Source: Candidatus Nanopelagicales bacterium
GTDB taxonomy: Bacteria > Actinomycetota > Actinomycetes > S36-B12 > CAIYMF01
Direction: 5' to 3'
Assembly: GCA_017882705.1 (NCBI GenBank)
Contig: JADGOZ010000096.1
Span: forward strand, 1 to 34,836
DNA length: 34,836 bases
This document shows, in pieces, positions 7,315 through 14,809 of the stretch. The translations under genes were made by a program, and so were the position numbers. Every line of letters starts with the position of its first letter. The first letter of the stretch is position 1. Under the pieces are notes generated by a model that did no database searches, was not told the DNA's origin, and saw only the letters and a program-made list of their open reading frames with translations.

Positions 7315-8246
7315 TCACGCCGCGACGAGGGTGGACGCGGTACGGCGTACCCGCGCGCCGCTCGTGTCCCAGAGGCTCAGGTTCCAGGGCTCGTCGGGCC
7401 AGATCAGGTCCAGCGTGCCGGCGTCGCAGTCGTAGACCGACGTCCAGACCGTGCCCCACTCGTGCAGGAGCGGGTCGCGCTGCACCGGGGCCGACAGGAA
7501 CGTGCCGACCAGGTCGTACGCCGTGGCCCACGGGTCCGTCGCCACGGCCGCGAGCGCGACCTCGCGCTCGACCGTCCCGGACCGCCGCGCGTGCTCGGGC
7601 CACTCGGTCACCGGCTCGCCGCACCCGTGGCTCTGCCGGTTCGCCGCGGTGCTGCGGCCGGTGACCACCGCGGGGAGGTCCGGCGCGACCTCGACGATCG
7701 CGGAGCCGCCGCCCGCGTCGGTGAGCGCGACGTCGTAGGACATCGACACGGGGACGCGCGACAGGATCGCCACGGCCTCCGCGACGTCCTGCGCCACCTC
7801 GAGGACGTAGCGCACGACGAGGCCGACCCCGAAGCCGGCGCCGACGACGGTCCGGCCGCCGAAGGCGATCGCGACGGCGAGGCCGTGGGCGTTGACCCCG
7901 TCGACCGCGCCCCACGGGCAGTCGGCCATCGCGAGCACGCGCGGGCCGGTCCACGACGACGCGAGGACCGTCGTGTCGCAGAGCAGTGGCGGGTAGTCGT
8001 AGGAGCGGACGAGCAGGTGGGCGTCGCGCGTCCACGTGGCGAGCGAACAGGCCGTCGCGACCGGCGGCGGGCACCAGTGGCTGAGGAACCCCGCCTCGAG
8101 GTCGCCGCCGCCGGCCTCGCGCAGAGGTCGTCGAACGTCCCGAGCAGCTCCGGCATGTGCCACCCGAGGGCCGCACGCGACTCGGCGTAGGACGGTCTCG
8201 CGGCCTCAGCCTGCACCGCCAAGAAGGCGACGAACTCCGCCTTCAT
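7315..8246 (-). pseudogene. C45 family autoproteolytic acyltransferase/hydrolase, frameshifted near N-terminus
   Basis: Two frames together give one C45 (acyl-CoA:6-aminopenicillanic acid acyltransferase-like) Ntn-hydrolase. From ATG 8246 one frame reads MKAEFVAFLAVQAEAARPSY then LGWHMPELLGTFDDLC; near 8110-8125 the sense moves to a second frame, EAGGGDLEAGFLSHW, and runs to 7315. The likely nucleophile is the Cys encoded at 8049-8047 (ATACSLAT), which after self-cleavage becomes the N-terminus of the beta subunit; RSYDYPP corresponds to the family RNYD motif. A start at GTG 8163 in the second frame would give 282 residues with an unnatural N-terminus. One extra or missing base in the GCGCG run explains it; this may be a real mutation or a sequencing error. 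It lies between the beta-lactamase-like gene and the SDR on the same strand. Confidence 0.65.
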
Positions 8247-8327
8247 CTCACCGGGCGCATGGGCCGCCGCGGGACGACGATGGCCGAAGGCCTGGCCCAG
8301 CAGGGGACTCCATGGTGAACGTCCCCG

Positions 8328-9557
8328 TCAGTAGGTGAGGGCGTCGCTGAGGGCGTCGAAGGCGTGGAGGGTGCTGAACAGCTGGCCGGCGTCCTGGGGG
8401 GTGGGCCAGCTGCTGAACTTCGCGGCGACGACCTGGGTGCGCCGGTTGAGGTAGACCATCTGGCCGTGGATGCCGAGGGCGACCAGCACGTCGGGGTCGG
8501 GCGACGGCGCCCAGAACTGGTTGCGGTACATCCCGCCGGGCATCAGCGCGGCGGACTCGCTCGCGGCGAACGCCTCGCGCGAGTCGGGACCGCCCGCGAA
8601 GCAGTCGGCGACCCACGCGGCGGGCAGAACCTGCACACCGGTCAGCGCCGCTCCCTCCTGCACCATGAGAGCGCCATAGCGGACGAGGTCGCGCAGCGCC
8701 GTGCTGATCCCGCCGTCGAACATCCCGGCACCGGCGGAGTCGACGCCGATGTTCGCGTCCCACTCGGCGCCGATGCGGCCCCAGAGCAGCTCGGACATGA
8801 GGTCGCTCATGCGGATCCCCGACGCGCCCTCGAGCACCCAGCCCAGGACGTCGGTCTCGCACGAGCGGTAGTCGAACGGTCCGCCGTGCGGGCCCTTCGC
8901 CTCGAGCGTCAGCAGGTAGTCGTACATCGTCGTCGGCACGTCGGCGTGGGTGCGCGGCGCCCAGCCGATCGCCTCCTCGATGATCCGCACCTCGGCGTCC
9001 TCGTCGAGGTAGACCTCGGAGAACTTGATGCCCGAGCGCATGTCGAGCAGGTGCCGCACCGTCGCACCGGCGTAGCCGCCGGCGCCGAGGGCCGGGACGT
9101 ACCTCGTGAGCGGGGCATCGAGGTCGAGCACGCCGGAGGCGGCCAGCGATCCCGCGACCGAGCCGACGAGCGACTTGCTCACCGACATCAGGATGTGCGC
9201 GGACCACGGCTCCATGCCCGCGAGGTAGTCCTCGGCGAGCAGCGACCCGCGGTGCCACACGGCCCAGCCGTCGGTGGCCGTGGACGCCATGACGTCGGCG
9301 ACGGTGCGCTGCTCGTGCCCGTGCCGCGGCCAGTGCCAGTGCCAGTGGTGGCCCTCCGGCGGGTCGGTCACGACGACGTCGCCGACCGTCGACGACGCCC
9401 ACGGCAGGTCGGCCACCGGGCCGAGACCGCGCGAGATGGTCTGCGTGGGGAAGAGGTCCGCGATGTGCTGGAAGGACCAGTGCAGGTGGGGCGACTCCTG
9501 CCAGTTGTCCAGGGTCACGCTGCTCGGCACACGGCCGGGGTCGCTACCGAGCACCAC
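8328..9557 (-). CDS. Serine hydrolase, class C beta-lactamase/NylB-like
   Basis: 409 residues of the beta-lactamase/penicillin-binding fold. The nucleophile motif S-V-S-K is at 125-128 and the second motif Y-R-S at 230-232 (DYRSCETDVLGWVLE); the late GIHGQMVYLN replaces the KTG triad. This motif set (SxxK, YxS, a GIHGQ-like strand) is that of 6-aminohexanoate-dimer hydrolase (NylB) and EstB-type esterases rather than true AmpC, so an amide or ester hydrolase is more likely than drug resistance. No signal peptide is seen, so it is probably cytoplasmic. Residues 70-81 form an odd His/Trp-rich patch (HHWHWHWPRHGH). The GTG start at 9557 has GGAAGGA just upstream; the second GTG codon gives better spacing. 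Confidence 0.85.
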   Translation of the reverse strand: MVLGSDPGRVPSSVTLDNWQESPHLHWSFQHIADLFPTQTISRGLGPVADLPWASSTVGDVVVTDPPEGHHWHWHWPRHGHEQRTVADVMASTATDGWAVWHRGSLLAEDYLAGMEPWSAHILMSVSKSLVGSVAGSLAASGVLDLDAPLTRYVPALGAGGYAGATVRHLLDMRSGIKFSEVYLDEDAEVRIIEEAIGWAPRTHADVPTTMYDYLLTLEAKGPHGGPFDYRSCETDVLGWVLEGASGIRMSDLMSELLWGRIGAEWDANIGVDSAGAGMFDGGISTALRDLVRYGALMVQEGAALTGVQVLPAAWVADCFAGGPDSREAFAASESAALMPGGMYRNQFWAPSPDPDVLVALGIHGQMVYLNRRTQVVAAKFSSWPTPQDAGQLFSTLHAFDALSDALTY

Positions 9558-9623
9558 GGGTCCTTCCGACGGGAGGATCCGAGCGTGTCACAGCCGGGCC
9601 GCCGGATGCCGACCCGGGTGGGG

Positions 9624-10522
9624 TCAGACGAACTTGCCGCCGCCGGTCTTCTGGCCGGGCTCGGACAGCGGCGTGCCGGCGTAGTGCGCGCGGATCGAGT
9701 CGATGAGGTGGCGCGCCCGGATCGTCAGCACCGTGGCGCCGGACACCGACTGCGCCTGCAGCCGGCCCTTGGTCACGAGCACGCCGAGGTCGGCGCCCTT
9801 CCAGCGGTAGTCGCCCGGGCAGTAGATGCGCAGGAAGAACGCCTCCTCCTCGTTCTGCAGCTGGTGCCAGTCCAGCGCTGCGCGGCGGAACACGAGTGCG
9901 CCGGTCGCGTCGAGGGCGTACTGCCCGGTGGCCGCCGTGGCGTCGAGGCGCTCGACGATGCCGGCGGTCTCCTTGACGATCATCTGGCTCCATACGTCGA
10001 CCGCCGCGAGCTCCTCCCACCGGGCGTTGATCTCGTCGACGTCGAGGTCGAAGTCCACACGAGCACGTCGACCTCGAAGAAGCCGCGGTAGCCCTCCGCG
10101 GCCAGACGGTCCCCGAGCCGGCGGACGAGACGCGACGCCTGGTGGCGCAGCTTGCCCTCGAGCACCTCGGGGTACATCTCGTTCCCGCACCAGCCGCCGC
10201 GGTAGGGCGTGAGCTTGGTGTAGCCGGTGAGCCCGCTCATGAACGGTCCGACGACCGTGCCGTAGCGGGTGAGCACGGCCTCGACGGCCACCGGGCGGTT
10301 GTTGATCCGCTTCATGACCTTGACGTCCAGGTTGAACGGCGTCGCCCCGACGAAGTAGATCGGGGTGTCGTTGGTCCGGAAGAAGTGCCGGACCTCCGAC
10401 ATGTTGCGCAGCGCGCGGCGTCGGCGCGCGGACGACGCGACCGGACCGCAGTGTGCATCGGTGCCGGCGGCGACCGGGCCGTGCGCGGTCGGCTGCCAGG
10501 CGGCGTGCTTGCGCTGGCTCAT
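9624..10522 (-). pseudogene. Biotin carboxylase-like ATP-grasp protein, two internal deletions
   Basis: From ATG 10522 (GGAGG 4 nt upstream) the protein starts as in an actinobacterial ATP-grasp family usually annotated as biotin carboxylase: NMSEVRHFFRTNDTPIYFVG. After ATPFNL (about 10328) it jumps straight to VKVMKRINNRPVAVEAVLTR, which in intact relatives lies far downstream; roughly 150-180 residues are missing, including part of the ATP-binding region. A second break near 10055, after GFFEVDVLV, loses about 45 residues (with the ELNPR metal/ATP motif) and changes frame. The remainder, VDFDLDVDEINARWEELAAV to PGQKTGGGKFV, continues to the stop at 9624. Reading frame and family-like pieces are seen; deletion sizes come from my memory of the family. 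It is not expected to be active. Confidence 0.7.
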
Positions 10523-10651
10523 GGGTCCTCCGGTCCTCCCGGCCGGCTCCGCGACCGGCGGGCGGGCGGGCGGGCCGCCTGACGAGCACGCGCGTGACGA
10601 CTTCCTGGCAGCCGCCGGTGGTTGCGGCAGCGGCTCTGCGACGCTGACGCC

Positions 10652-12145
10652 GTGACCGCACCCGCCGACCCGCACCCCGCCACGGCCGCCCTCGCGACCG
10701 CGACCGCCTCCTCGCTCGCCGACGACCTCGCCTCGGGGCGTACGACGTCGGTCGCCCTGACCCGCGCGCTGCTCGACCGCATCGCCGCGGTCGACGACGC
10801 CGGCCCCGGGCTGCGGGCCGTCCTCGCGGTGAGCGCCGACGCGCTCGACCAGGCGGCCGCGCTCGACGCCGAGCGCGCCGCGGGGACGGTGCGCGGCCCG
10901 CTGCACGGGATCCCCGCGCTCGTGAAGGACAACATCGAGGGGCTCGGCCTGCCCGGGACGGCCGGGTCCCTCGCGCTGGCCGGACGCGTGGTGGAGCGGG
11001 ACGCGCCGCTCGTCGCGTCGATGCGCGCGGCGGGAATCGTGGTGCTCGGCGCCACGAACCTGTCCGAGTGGGCCAACATGCGCTCGCCGCACTCGGCGAG
11101 CGGCTGGTCCGGGGTCGGCGGGCTCACCGGCAACCCGTGGGCGCTCGACCGCAGCGCGGGAGGCTCGTCGGCCGGATCGGGCGCGGCGGTCGCCGCCGGG
11201 CTGGTCCCCCTCGCGGTCGGCACGGAGACCGACGGCTCGATCACCTGCCCGAGCTCGGTCAACGGCGTCGTGGGCCTGAAGCCGACGGTCGGCCTCGTCA
11301 GCACCGAGGGCGTCGTACCGCTCGCGGCGAGCCAGGACGCGCCCGGGCCGATGGCGCGGTCGGTGCGCGACGTCGCGCTGCTGCTCGACGCGATGACCGG
11401 GGGCACGGCGTACGCCTCGGCACCCGGGTCGCTCCCGCTCGGCAGCCTCACGCTCGGGGTGGCCGACGGCTGGCGCAGCGGGCACCAGGGCACTGACGCA
11501 CTCTTCGACGACGTGCTCGCGCGGCTCGCCGCCGCGGGGACGACCGTCGGTGCCGTCGTGGTGGAGCCGCCCGGGACGGCCGGGCGCCAGGAGCTCGACG
11601 TGTTGCTCTGCGAGCTCAAGGACGGCCTGGACCGCTACCTCGCCGGACGCCCGGGCCCCGGCGTCCGCAGCCTCGCCGACGTGATCGCGTTCGACGAGGA
11701 GCACGCCGACCTCGAGCTCGCGCACTTCGGCCACGAGTTCCTCGTGCTGGCGCAGGCCACGGGAGGCCTCGAGGACCCGGCGTACGCCGAGGCCCGGGCC
11801 GGCTGCCTCGCGTGGGCCGTCGACGAGATGCTCGAGCCCGCCTTCGGCGGGGACCTCGCCCCGGACCTGCTCGTCGCGCCGGCCTACGCGCCGGCCTGGA
11901 AGAGCGACCTGTCCTTCGGCGACCACTTCGTGGGCGGCGGCGGCGCGAGCACGGCGCCGTCGCTCGCCGGCTGGCCGGTGCTGTGCCTGCCGATGGGCCT
12001 CGTCACCGGGCTGCCGGTCGGCCTGGTCCTCATCGGGCGGCCGAACAGCGAGGCGCTGCTGCTCGCCGCCGGCCACGCGGTGGAGGAGGCGCTCGGGCTC
12101 GCGGGGACGCTGGTCCCCACCTGGACAGCTCCCGGTCGGGGCTGA
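10652..12145 (+). CDS. Amidase (amidase signature family)
   Basis: 497 residues. The Ser-cisSer-Lys triad is visible: K92 in PALVKDNI, cis-Ser in GGSSAGSG (170-177), and nucleophile S196 in GTETDGSITCPSS. The flanking ALDRSAGGSSAGSGAAVAAG and VNGVVGLKPTVGLVS are standard for the family. It hydrolyses amides to acid and ammonia. It is not GatA: there is no gatB/gatC nearby, and the C-terminal region (CLPMGLVTGLPVGLVLIGRP) is typical of stand-alone amidases. GTG 10652 fits the family start; GACGCT lies 6 nt upstream (possible leaderless -10). It diverges from the decayed ATP-grasp gene and is followed by the HAD gene after 38 nt. Confidence 0.92.
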   Translation: MTAPADPHPATAALATATASSLADDLASGRTTSVALTRALLDRIAAVDDAGPGLRAVLAVSADALDQAAALDAERAAGTVRGPLHGIPALVKDNIEGLGLPGTAGSLALAGRVVERDAPLVASMRAAGIVVLGATNLSEWANMRSPHSASGWSGVGGLTGNPWALDRSAGGSSAGSGAAVAAGLVPLAVGTETDGSITCPSSVNGVVGLKPTVGLVSTEGVVPLAASQDAPGPMARSVRDVALLLDAMTGGTAYASAPGSLPLGSLTLGVADGWRSGHQGTDALFDDVLARLAAAGTTVGAVVVEPPGTAGRQELDVLLCELKDGLDRYLAGRPGPGVRSLADVIAFDEEHADLELAHFGHEFLVLAQATGGLEDPAYAEARAGCLAWAVDEMLEPAFGGDLAPDLLVAPAYAPAWKSDLSFGDHFVGGGGASTAPSLAGWPVLCLPMGLVTGLPVGLVLIGRPNSEALLLAAGHAVEEALGLAGTLVPTWTAPGRG

Positions 12146-12183
12146 GTCGCGGTCGGCTCGGCGGCGTGGGGTTGGATGGTCGC

Positions 12184-13038
12184 GTGACCCACGCCGACTG
12201 GACCTCGCTCGCCGACGGGGTGCGGCTCGTGGCGACCGACCTCGACGGCACCCTGCTGCGCCATGACGGGTCGGTGTCCGCGTTCACCGTCGACACGTTC
12301 GCCCGGGCCCGCGCAGGCGGCCTCCCCGTGGTGTTCGTGACCGGTCGGCCGCCGCGCTGGCTGCCGACGGTCGCCGAGAGCACCGGGCACTCCGGGGTGG
12401 CCATCTGCGCCAACGGCGGGGTCGTGCTGGACCTCGCGACCGGCGCCCTGCTCGCCTCCCACCCCATCCCGCCGGAGACGCTCGACGAGGTCGTCCGGGC
12501 CCTGCGCGCGGAGCTCCCCGCGATCGGCTTCGCCGCGGAGTGGGTGACCGACACCGGCGAGAGCGGCACCGACTTCGGCCACGAGCACGCGTTCGTGCCG
12601 CGCTACGACGTCGGCGACGCGGCCCGCGACCACGACGTCCGCGACCTCACCTCGGGCCGCCGGGTGGTGAAGCTGCTCGCGCGGGTGCTCGGCACCGGCC
12701 ACGACGCCGACAGCTTCCTCGACCACGCGCTCGAGCACGTCGCGCACCTCGTCACGGTGACGCACTCCAACGCTGACGACGTCCTCCTCGAGATGAGCGC
12801 CGCCGGAGTCTCGAAGGGCACGAGCCTCGCGGCGTACGCCGACAGCCTCGGGATCCGCGCCGCCGACGCCGCGGCTGCGGGCGACATGCCCAACGACGTC
12901 CCCATGCTCACCTGGGCCCGGGTGGGGCTGGCCGTCGAGGGAGCGCACTCCGCCGTGCTGGCCGCGGCCGACGCCGTGCTGCCCGGCCCGGACGGTGACG
13001 GCGTGGCCCGGTTCGTGGCCGCCGTCCTCGACGCCTGA
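12184..13038 (+). CDS. HAD superfamily hydrolase, Cof-type phosphatase
   Basis: 284 residues. Motif I is DLDGTLL with the nucleophile D19 and acid/base D21; motif II is in VVFVTGRPPRW; motif III/IV are SKGTSLAAYADSLGI and GDMPNDVPML, with Asp residues for Mg2+. The large insertion between motifs II and III makes it a Cof/type IIB HAD, which dephosphorylate sugar phosphates, flavin precursors or pyridoxal phosphate. The exact substrate cannot be told. GTG 12184 lacks a Shine-Dalgarno; TTGGAT sits 6 nt upstream. It is probably co-transcribed with the amidase or transcribed as its own leaderless mRNA. Confidence 0.9.
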   Translation: MTHADWTSLADGVRLVATDLDGTLLRHDGSVSAFTVDTFARARAGGLPVVFVTGRPPRWLPTVAESTGHSGVAICANGGVVLDLATGALLASHPIPPETLDEVVRALRAELPAIGFAAEWVTDTGESGTDFGHEHAFVPRYDVGDAARDHDVRDLTSGRRVVKLLARVLGTGHDADSFLDHALEHVAHLVTVTHSNADDVLLEMSAAGVSKGTSLAAYADSLGIRAADAAAAGDMPNDVPMLTWARVGLAVEGAHSAVLAAADAVLPGPDGDGVARFVAAVLDA

Positions 13039-13210
13039 GCTGCCCCCTCGGGCGGACGCTCGGCGACGGACACGGCTCGTGTCGCCCGAGTTGTCCGATT
13101 CGCCCCTGAATGTGACGACGGTCACACGCGCGGGGTGACGAGACCCACACCTGGCGGGGAATCGCCCGTAATCCGGACAGTCGGCTGGGTCCGGGTCGGG
13201 GGCGTCTGCC

Positions 13211-13216
13211 TATCTT
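13211..13216 (+). promoter_or_regulatory. -10 element upstream of the riboswitch
   Basis: TATCTT is the best -10 hexamer in the gap after the HAD gene and would start RNA about 40 nt before the c-di-AMP aptamer. No clear -35 is seen. Confidence 0.4.
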
Positions 13217-13256
13217 CTCCCGTCGTCCGCCGCAGTACGGGACCGCCGTACACGGA

Positions 13257-13394
13257 CGACGCGCTCAATCACCGGGCCCTCCCGCCCGGCGAACCGGGGA
13301 CCCAGTCCCGCGGGGCGAATCGCCGCACGGTCACGACGACGTGCGGGGTAGGGCACCTCTTGGCCCGAGCCCGTCAGCTAACCCGGTCGGCGTG
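13257..13394 (+). promoter_or_regulatory. c-di-AMP riboswitch (ydaO-yuaA type)
   Basis: The conserved ydaO landmarks occur in order: CGCTCAATC, GGCGAACCGGGGACCCA, GGGGCGAAT, GGTAGGGC, then GAGCCCGTCAGCTAACC and GGTCGGCG close to the NlpC/P60 start. In actinobacteria this class commonly controls cell-wall hydrolases, and ligand binding usually lowers expression. The ends are approximate. The aptamer ends just before the GGAGAGGAG Shine-Dalgarno, so the expression platform must be short and may act on ribosome access. Confidence 0.9.
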
Positions 13395-13410
13395 GAGAGG
13401 AGTCTGTTCC

Positions 13411-14058
13411 TTGCTGTCCGCACCCCGTCGCCGGGTCCTCCCGGCCACCTTGCTCGTCTCCGGCGCACTCGCCGCCGGCGTCATCGGGACCACCATCCCG
13501 GCGCAAGCCTCGGTCGTCACGCCCACCAGCACGGTCGCGACGACCACGGTCGCCTCGACGAGCGTCGCCGGCACCACCGTGGCCGCCACGTCGATCACGA
13601 CGAGCTCCGTCGCCCCGGCGTCGCTGAGCCCGGCCCAGGTCGCGGCCCAGCGTGCCGCCACGGCTCGCATCGCCGCTGCCGCCCGCGTGACGCGGATCCG
13701 GGTCAGCGCGGTCACGATCGCGAAGAGCCGCATCGGCTCGCGCTACAGCGCCGGCCGCGCCGGGCCGCGCGCCTTCGACTGCTCGGGCCTGGCGCTCTAC
13801 GTCGTCAAGAAGGCCACCGGCCGCAGCCTCCCGCACTACTCGCGGGCGCAGATGGCCGCGACCAAGCGCGTCAGCAGGAGCGCGCTGCGCCCCGGCGACC
13901 TCGTCTTCTTCTTCCGCCACGGCGCCCACCACGTCGGCGTCTACATCGGCGCCGGTCGCATGGTCAGCGCCACCAACCCGCGCGGCGGCGTGAAGATCGA
14001 CTCGGTCTTCTCCGGCTGGTACGGCTCGCGCTACAGCGGCGCCGGTCGCCTGGTCTGA
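13411..14058 (+). CDS. Secreted NlpC/P60 family peptidoglycan peptidase
   Basis: 215 residues from a TTG start at 13411, chosen because AGAGGAG lies 8 nt upstream and the result is a clean Sec signal peptide: RRR, then a hydrophobic core about residues 10-30, and cleavage after AQA (33). A Thr/Ser/Val-rich low-complexity linker (about 36-72) and a short basic helix precede the NlpC/P60 domain. Catalytic Cys124 is in RAFDCSGLALYV and His174 in HHVGVYIGAG; PGDLVFF is the typical strand between them. By family it cuts the D-Glu-gamma-diamino-acid bond of cell-wall stem peptides. It is controlled by the c-di-AMP riboswitch just upstream and followed by a strong terminator. Confidence 0.93.
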   Translation: MLSAPRRRVLPATLLVSGALAAGVIGTTIPAQASVVTPTSTVATTTVASTSVAGTTVAATSITTSSVAPASLSPAQVAAQRAATARIAAAARVTRIRVSAVTIAKSRIGSRYSAGRAGPRAFDCSGLALYVVKKATGRSLPHYSRAQMAATKRVSRSALRPGDLVFFFRHGAHHVGVYIGAGRMVSATNPRGGVKIDSVFSGWYGSRYSGAGRLV

Positions 14059-14076
14059 CGCACGGAACTCCCTCCA

Positions 14077-14110
14077 CGGAAGCCCGGTCCCCCTCGGGGC
14101 CGGGCTTCCG
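14077..14110 (+). terminator. Strong hairpin after NlpC/P60 gene
   Basis: CGGAAGCCCGG (14077-14087) and CCGGGCTTCCG (14100-14110) form an 11-bp perfect stem, extended inside by CCC/GGG. It starts 18 nt after the stop codon. There is no U-run, as is common in high-GC actinobacteria. Confidence 0.8.
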
Positions 14111-14178
14111 CGCGTCCGGCCGCAGGCACGCTCCGTGGGCCGTCGTGTCCTGGATCACCTGCCCGACCTCGCCTCGAA

Positions 14179-14195
14179 ATACCCCAGGGGGGTAC
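14179..14195 (+). promoter_or_regulatory. CsoR operator
   Basis: ATACCCCAGGGGGGTAC is a near-perfect GC-palindrome of the CsoR operator type (TACCCC-N-GGGGTA), 29 nt before csoR. Apo-CsoR would bind here; Cu(I) releases it and turns on csoR-copZ-copA. Confidence 0.85.
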
Positions 14196-14224
14196 CGTCG
14201 TCCAGGAGAGCAAAGAGGTCACTC

Positions 14225-14509
14225 ATGAACCACGGCTACAGCGCCGACAAGGACGCCGTCCTCGCCCGCCTCAAGAAGGTCGAGGGCCAGGTCCGCGGCA
14301 TCGCCCGGATGGTCGACGACGACACCTACTGCATCGACATCCTCACCCAGGTCTCTGCCGCGACGCGCGCCCTGGAGAACGTCGCCCTGCTCCTGCTCGA
14401 CGACCACCTCGACCACTGCGTCCGGCACGCCGCGATCCAGGGCGGCCCGGAGGCCGACGAGAAGATCGCCGAGGCCAGCGCCGCCATCGCCCGTCTCGTC
14501 CGCTCCTAG
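14225..14509 (+). CDS. csoR: Copper-sensing repressor CsoR
   Basis: 94 residues, an all-helical DUF156/CsoR protein. The Cu(I) ligands C36 (DTYCIDIL), H61 and C65 (DHLDHCVRHA) are all present and fall at the same numbers as in Mycobacterium tuberculosis CsoR. RLKKVEGQVRGIARMV is the DNA-contacting first helix. It represses its own operon through the palindrome at 14179-14195 and is released by Cu(I). It is followed by copZ (30-nt gap) and copA, so a complete copper-export module is present. Confidence 0.96.
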   Translation: MNHGYSADKDAVLARLKKVEGQVRGIARMVDDDTYCIDILTQVSAATRALENVALLLLDDHLDHCVRHAAIQGGPEADEKIAEASAAIARLVRS

Positions 14510-14539
14510 ATCCGCCCACCCGCCCCGAGGAGAACGCGC

Positions 14540-14749
14540 ATGAGCACCATCACCTGGACCGTGACCGGCATGACGTGCGGTCACTGCGTGAAGGCCGTCA
14601 CGGAGGAGATCTCCGCGATCCCCGGCGTCTCCGACGTCGCAGTCGAGCTGGAGTCCGGACTGGTGACCGTCACCGCCGAGACCGACCCGACCGCGGACGC
14701 CGTCGCCGCTGCCGTCGACGAGGCCGGCTACACGCTCGTCACCGCCTGA
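14540..14749 (+). CDS. copZ: Copper chaperone, heavy-metal-associated (HMA) domain protein
   Basis: 69 residues, one ferredoxin-like HMA domain with MTCGHC at 11-16 (C13 and C16 bind Cu(I)). AGGAGA lies 7 nt upstream of the ATG. Placed between csoR and copA, it should carry cytosolic Cu(I) to the ATPase and possibly to CsoR. DEAGYTLV is the standard final strand. The symbol follows position and fold. Confidence 0.93.
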   Translation: MSTITWTVTGMTCGHCVKAVTEEISAIPGVSDVAVELESGLVTVTAETDPTADAVAAAVDEAGYTLVTA

Positions 14750-14809
14750 GCCGCCGACGTCCCCCTCGCACCGCATCGCACCGCACCGCCCGCACCCGGA
14801 GCCGCCGCC

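Noticed and set aside
5329-9557. Functional penicillin biosynthesis cluster
   Set aside because: No ACV synthetase, the acyltransferase-like gene is frameshifted, and all families have many non-beta-lactam members.
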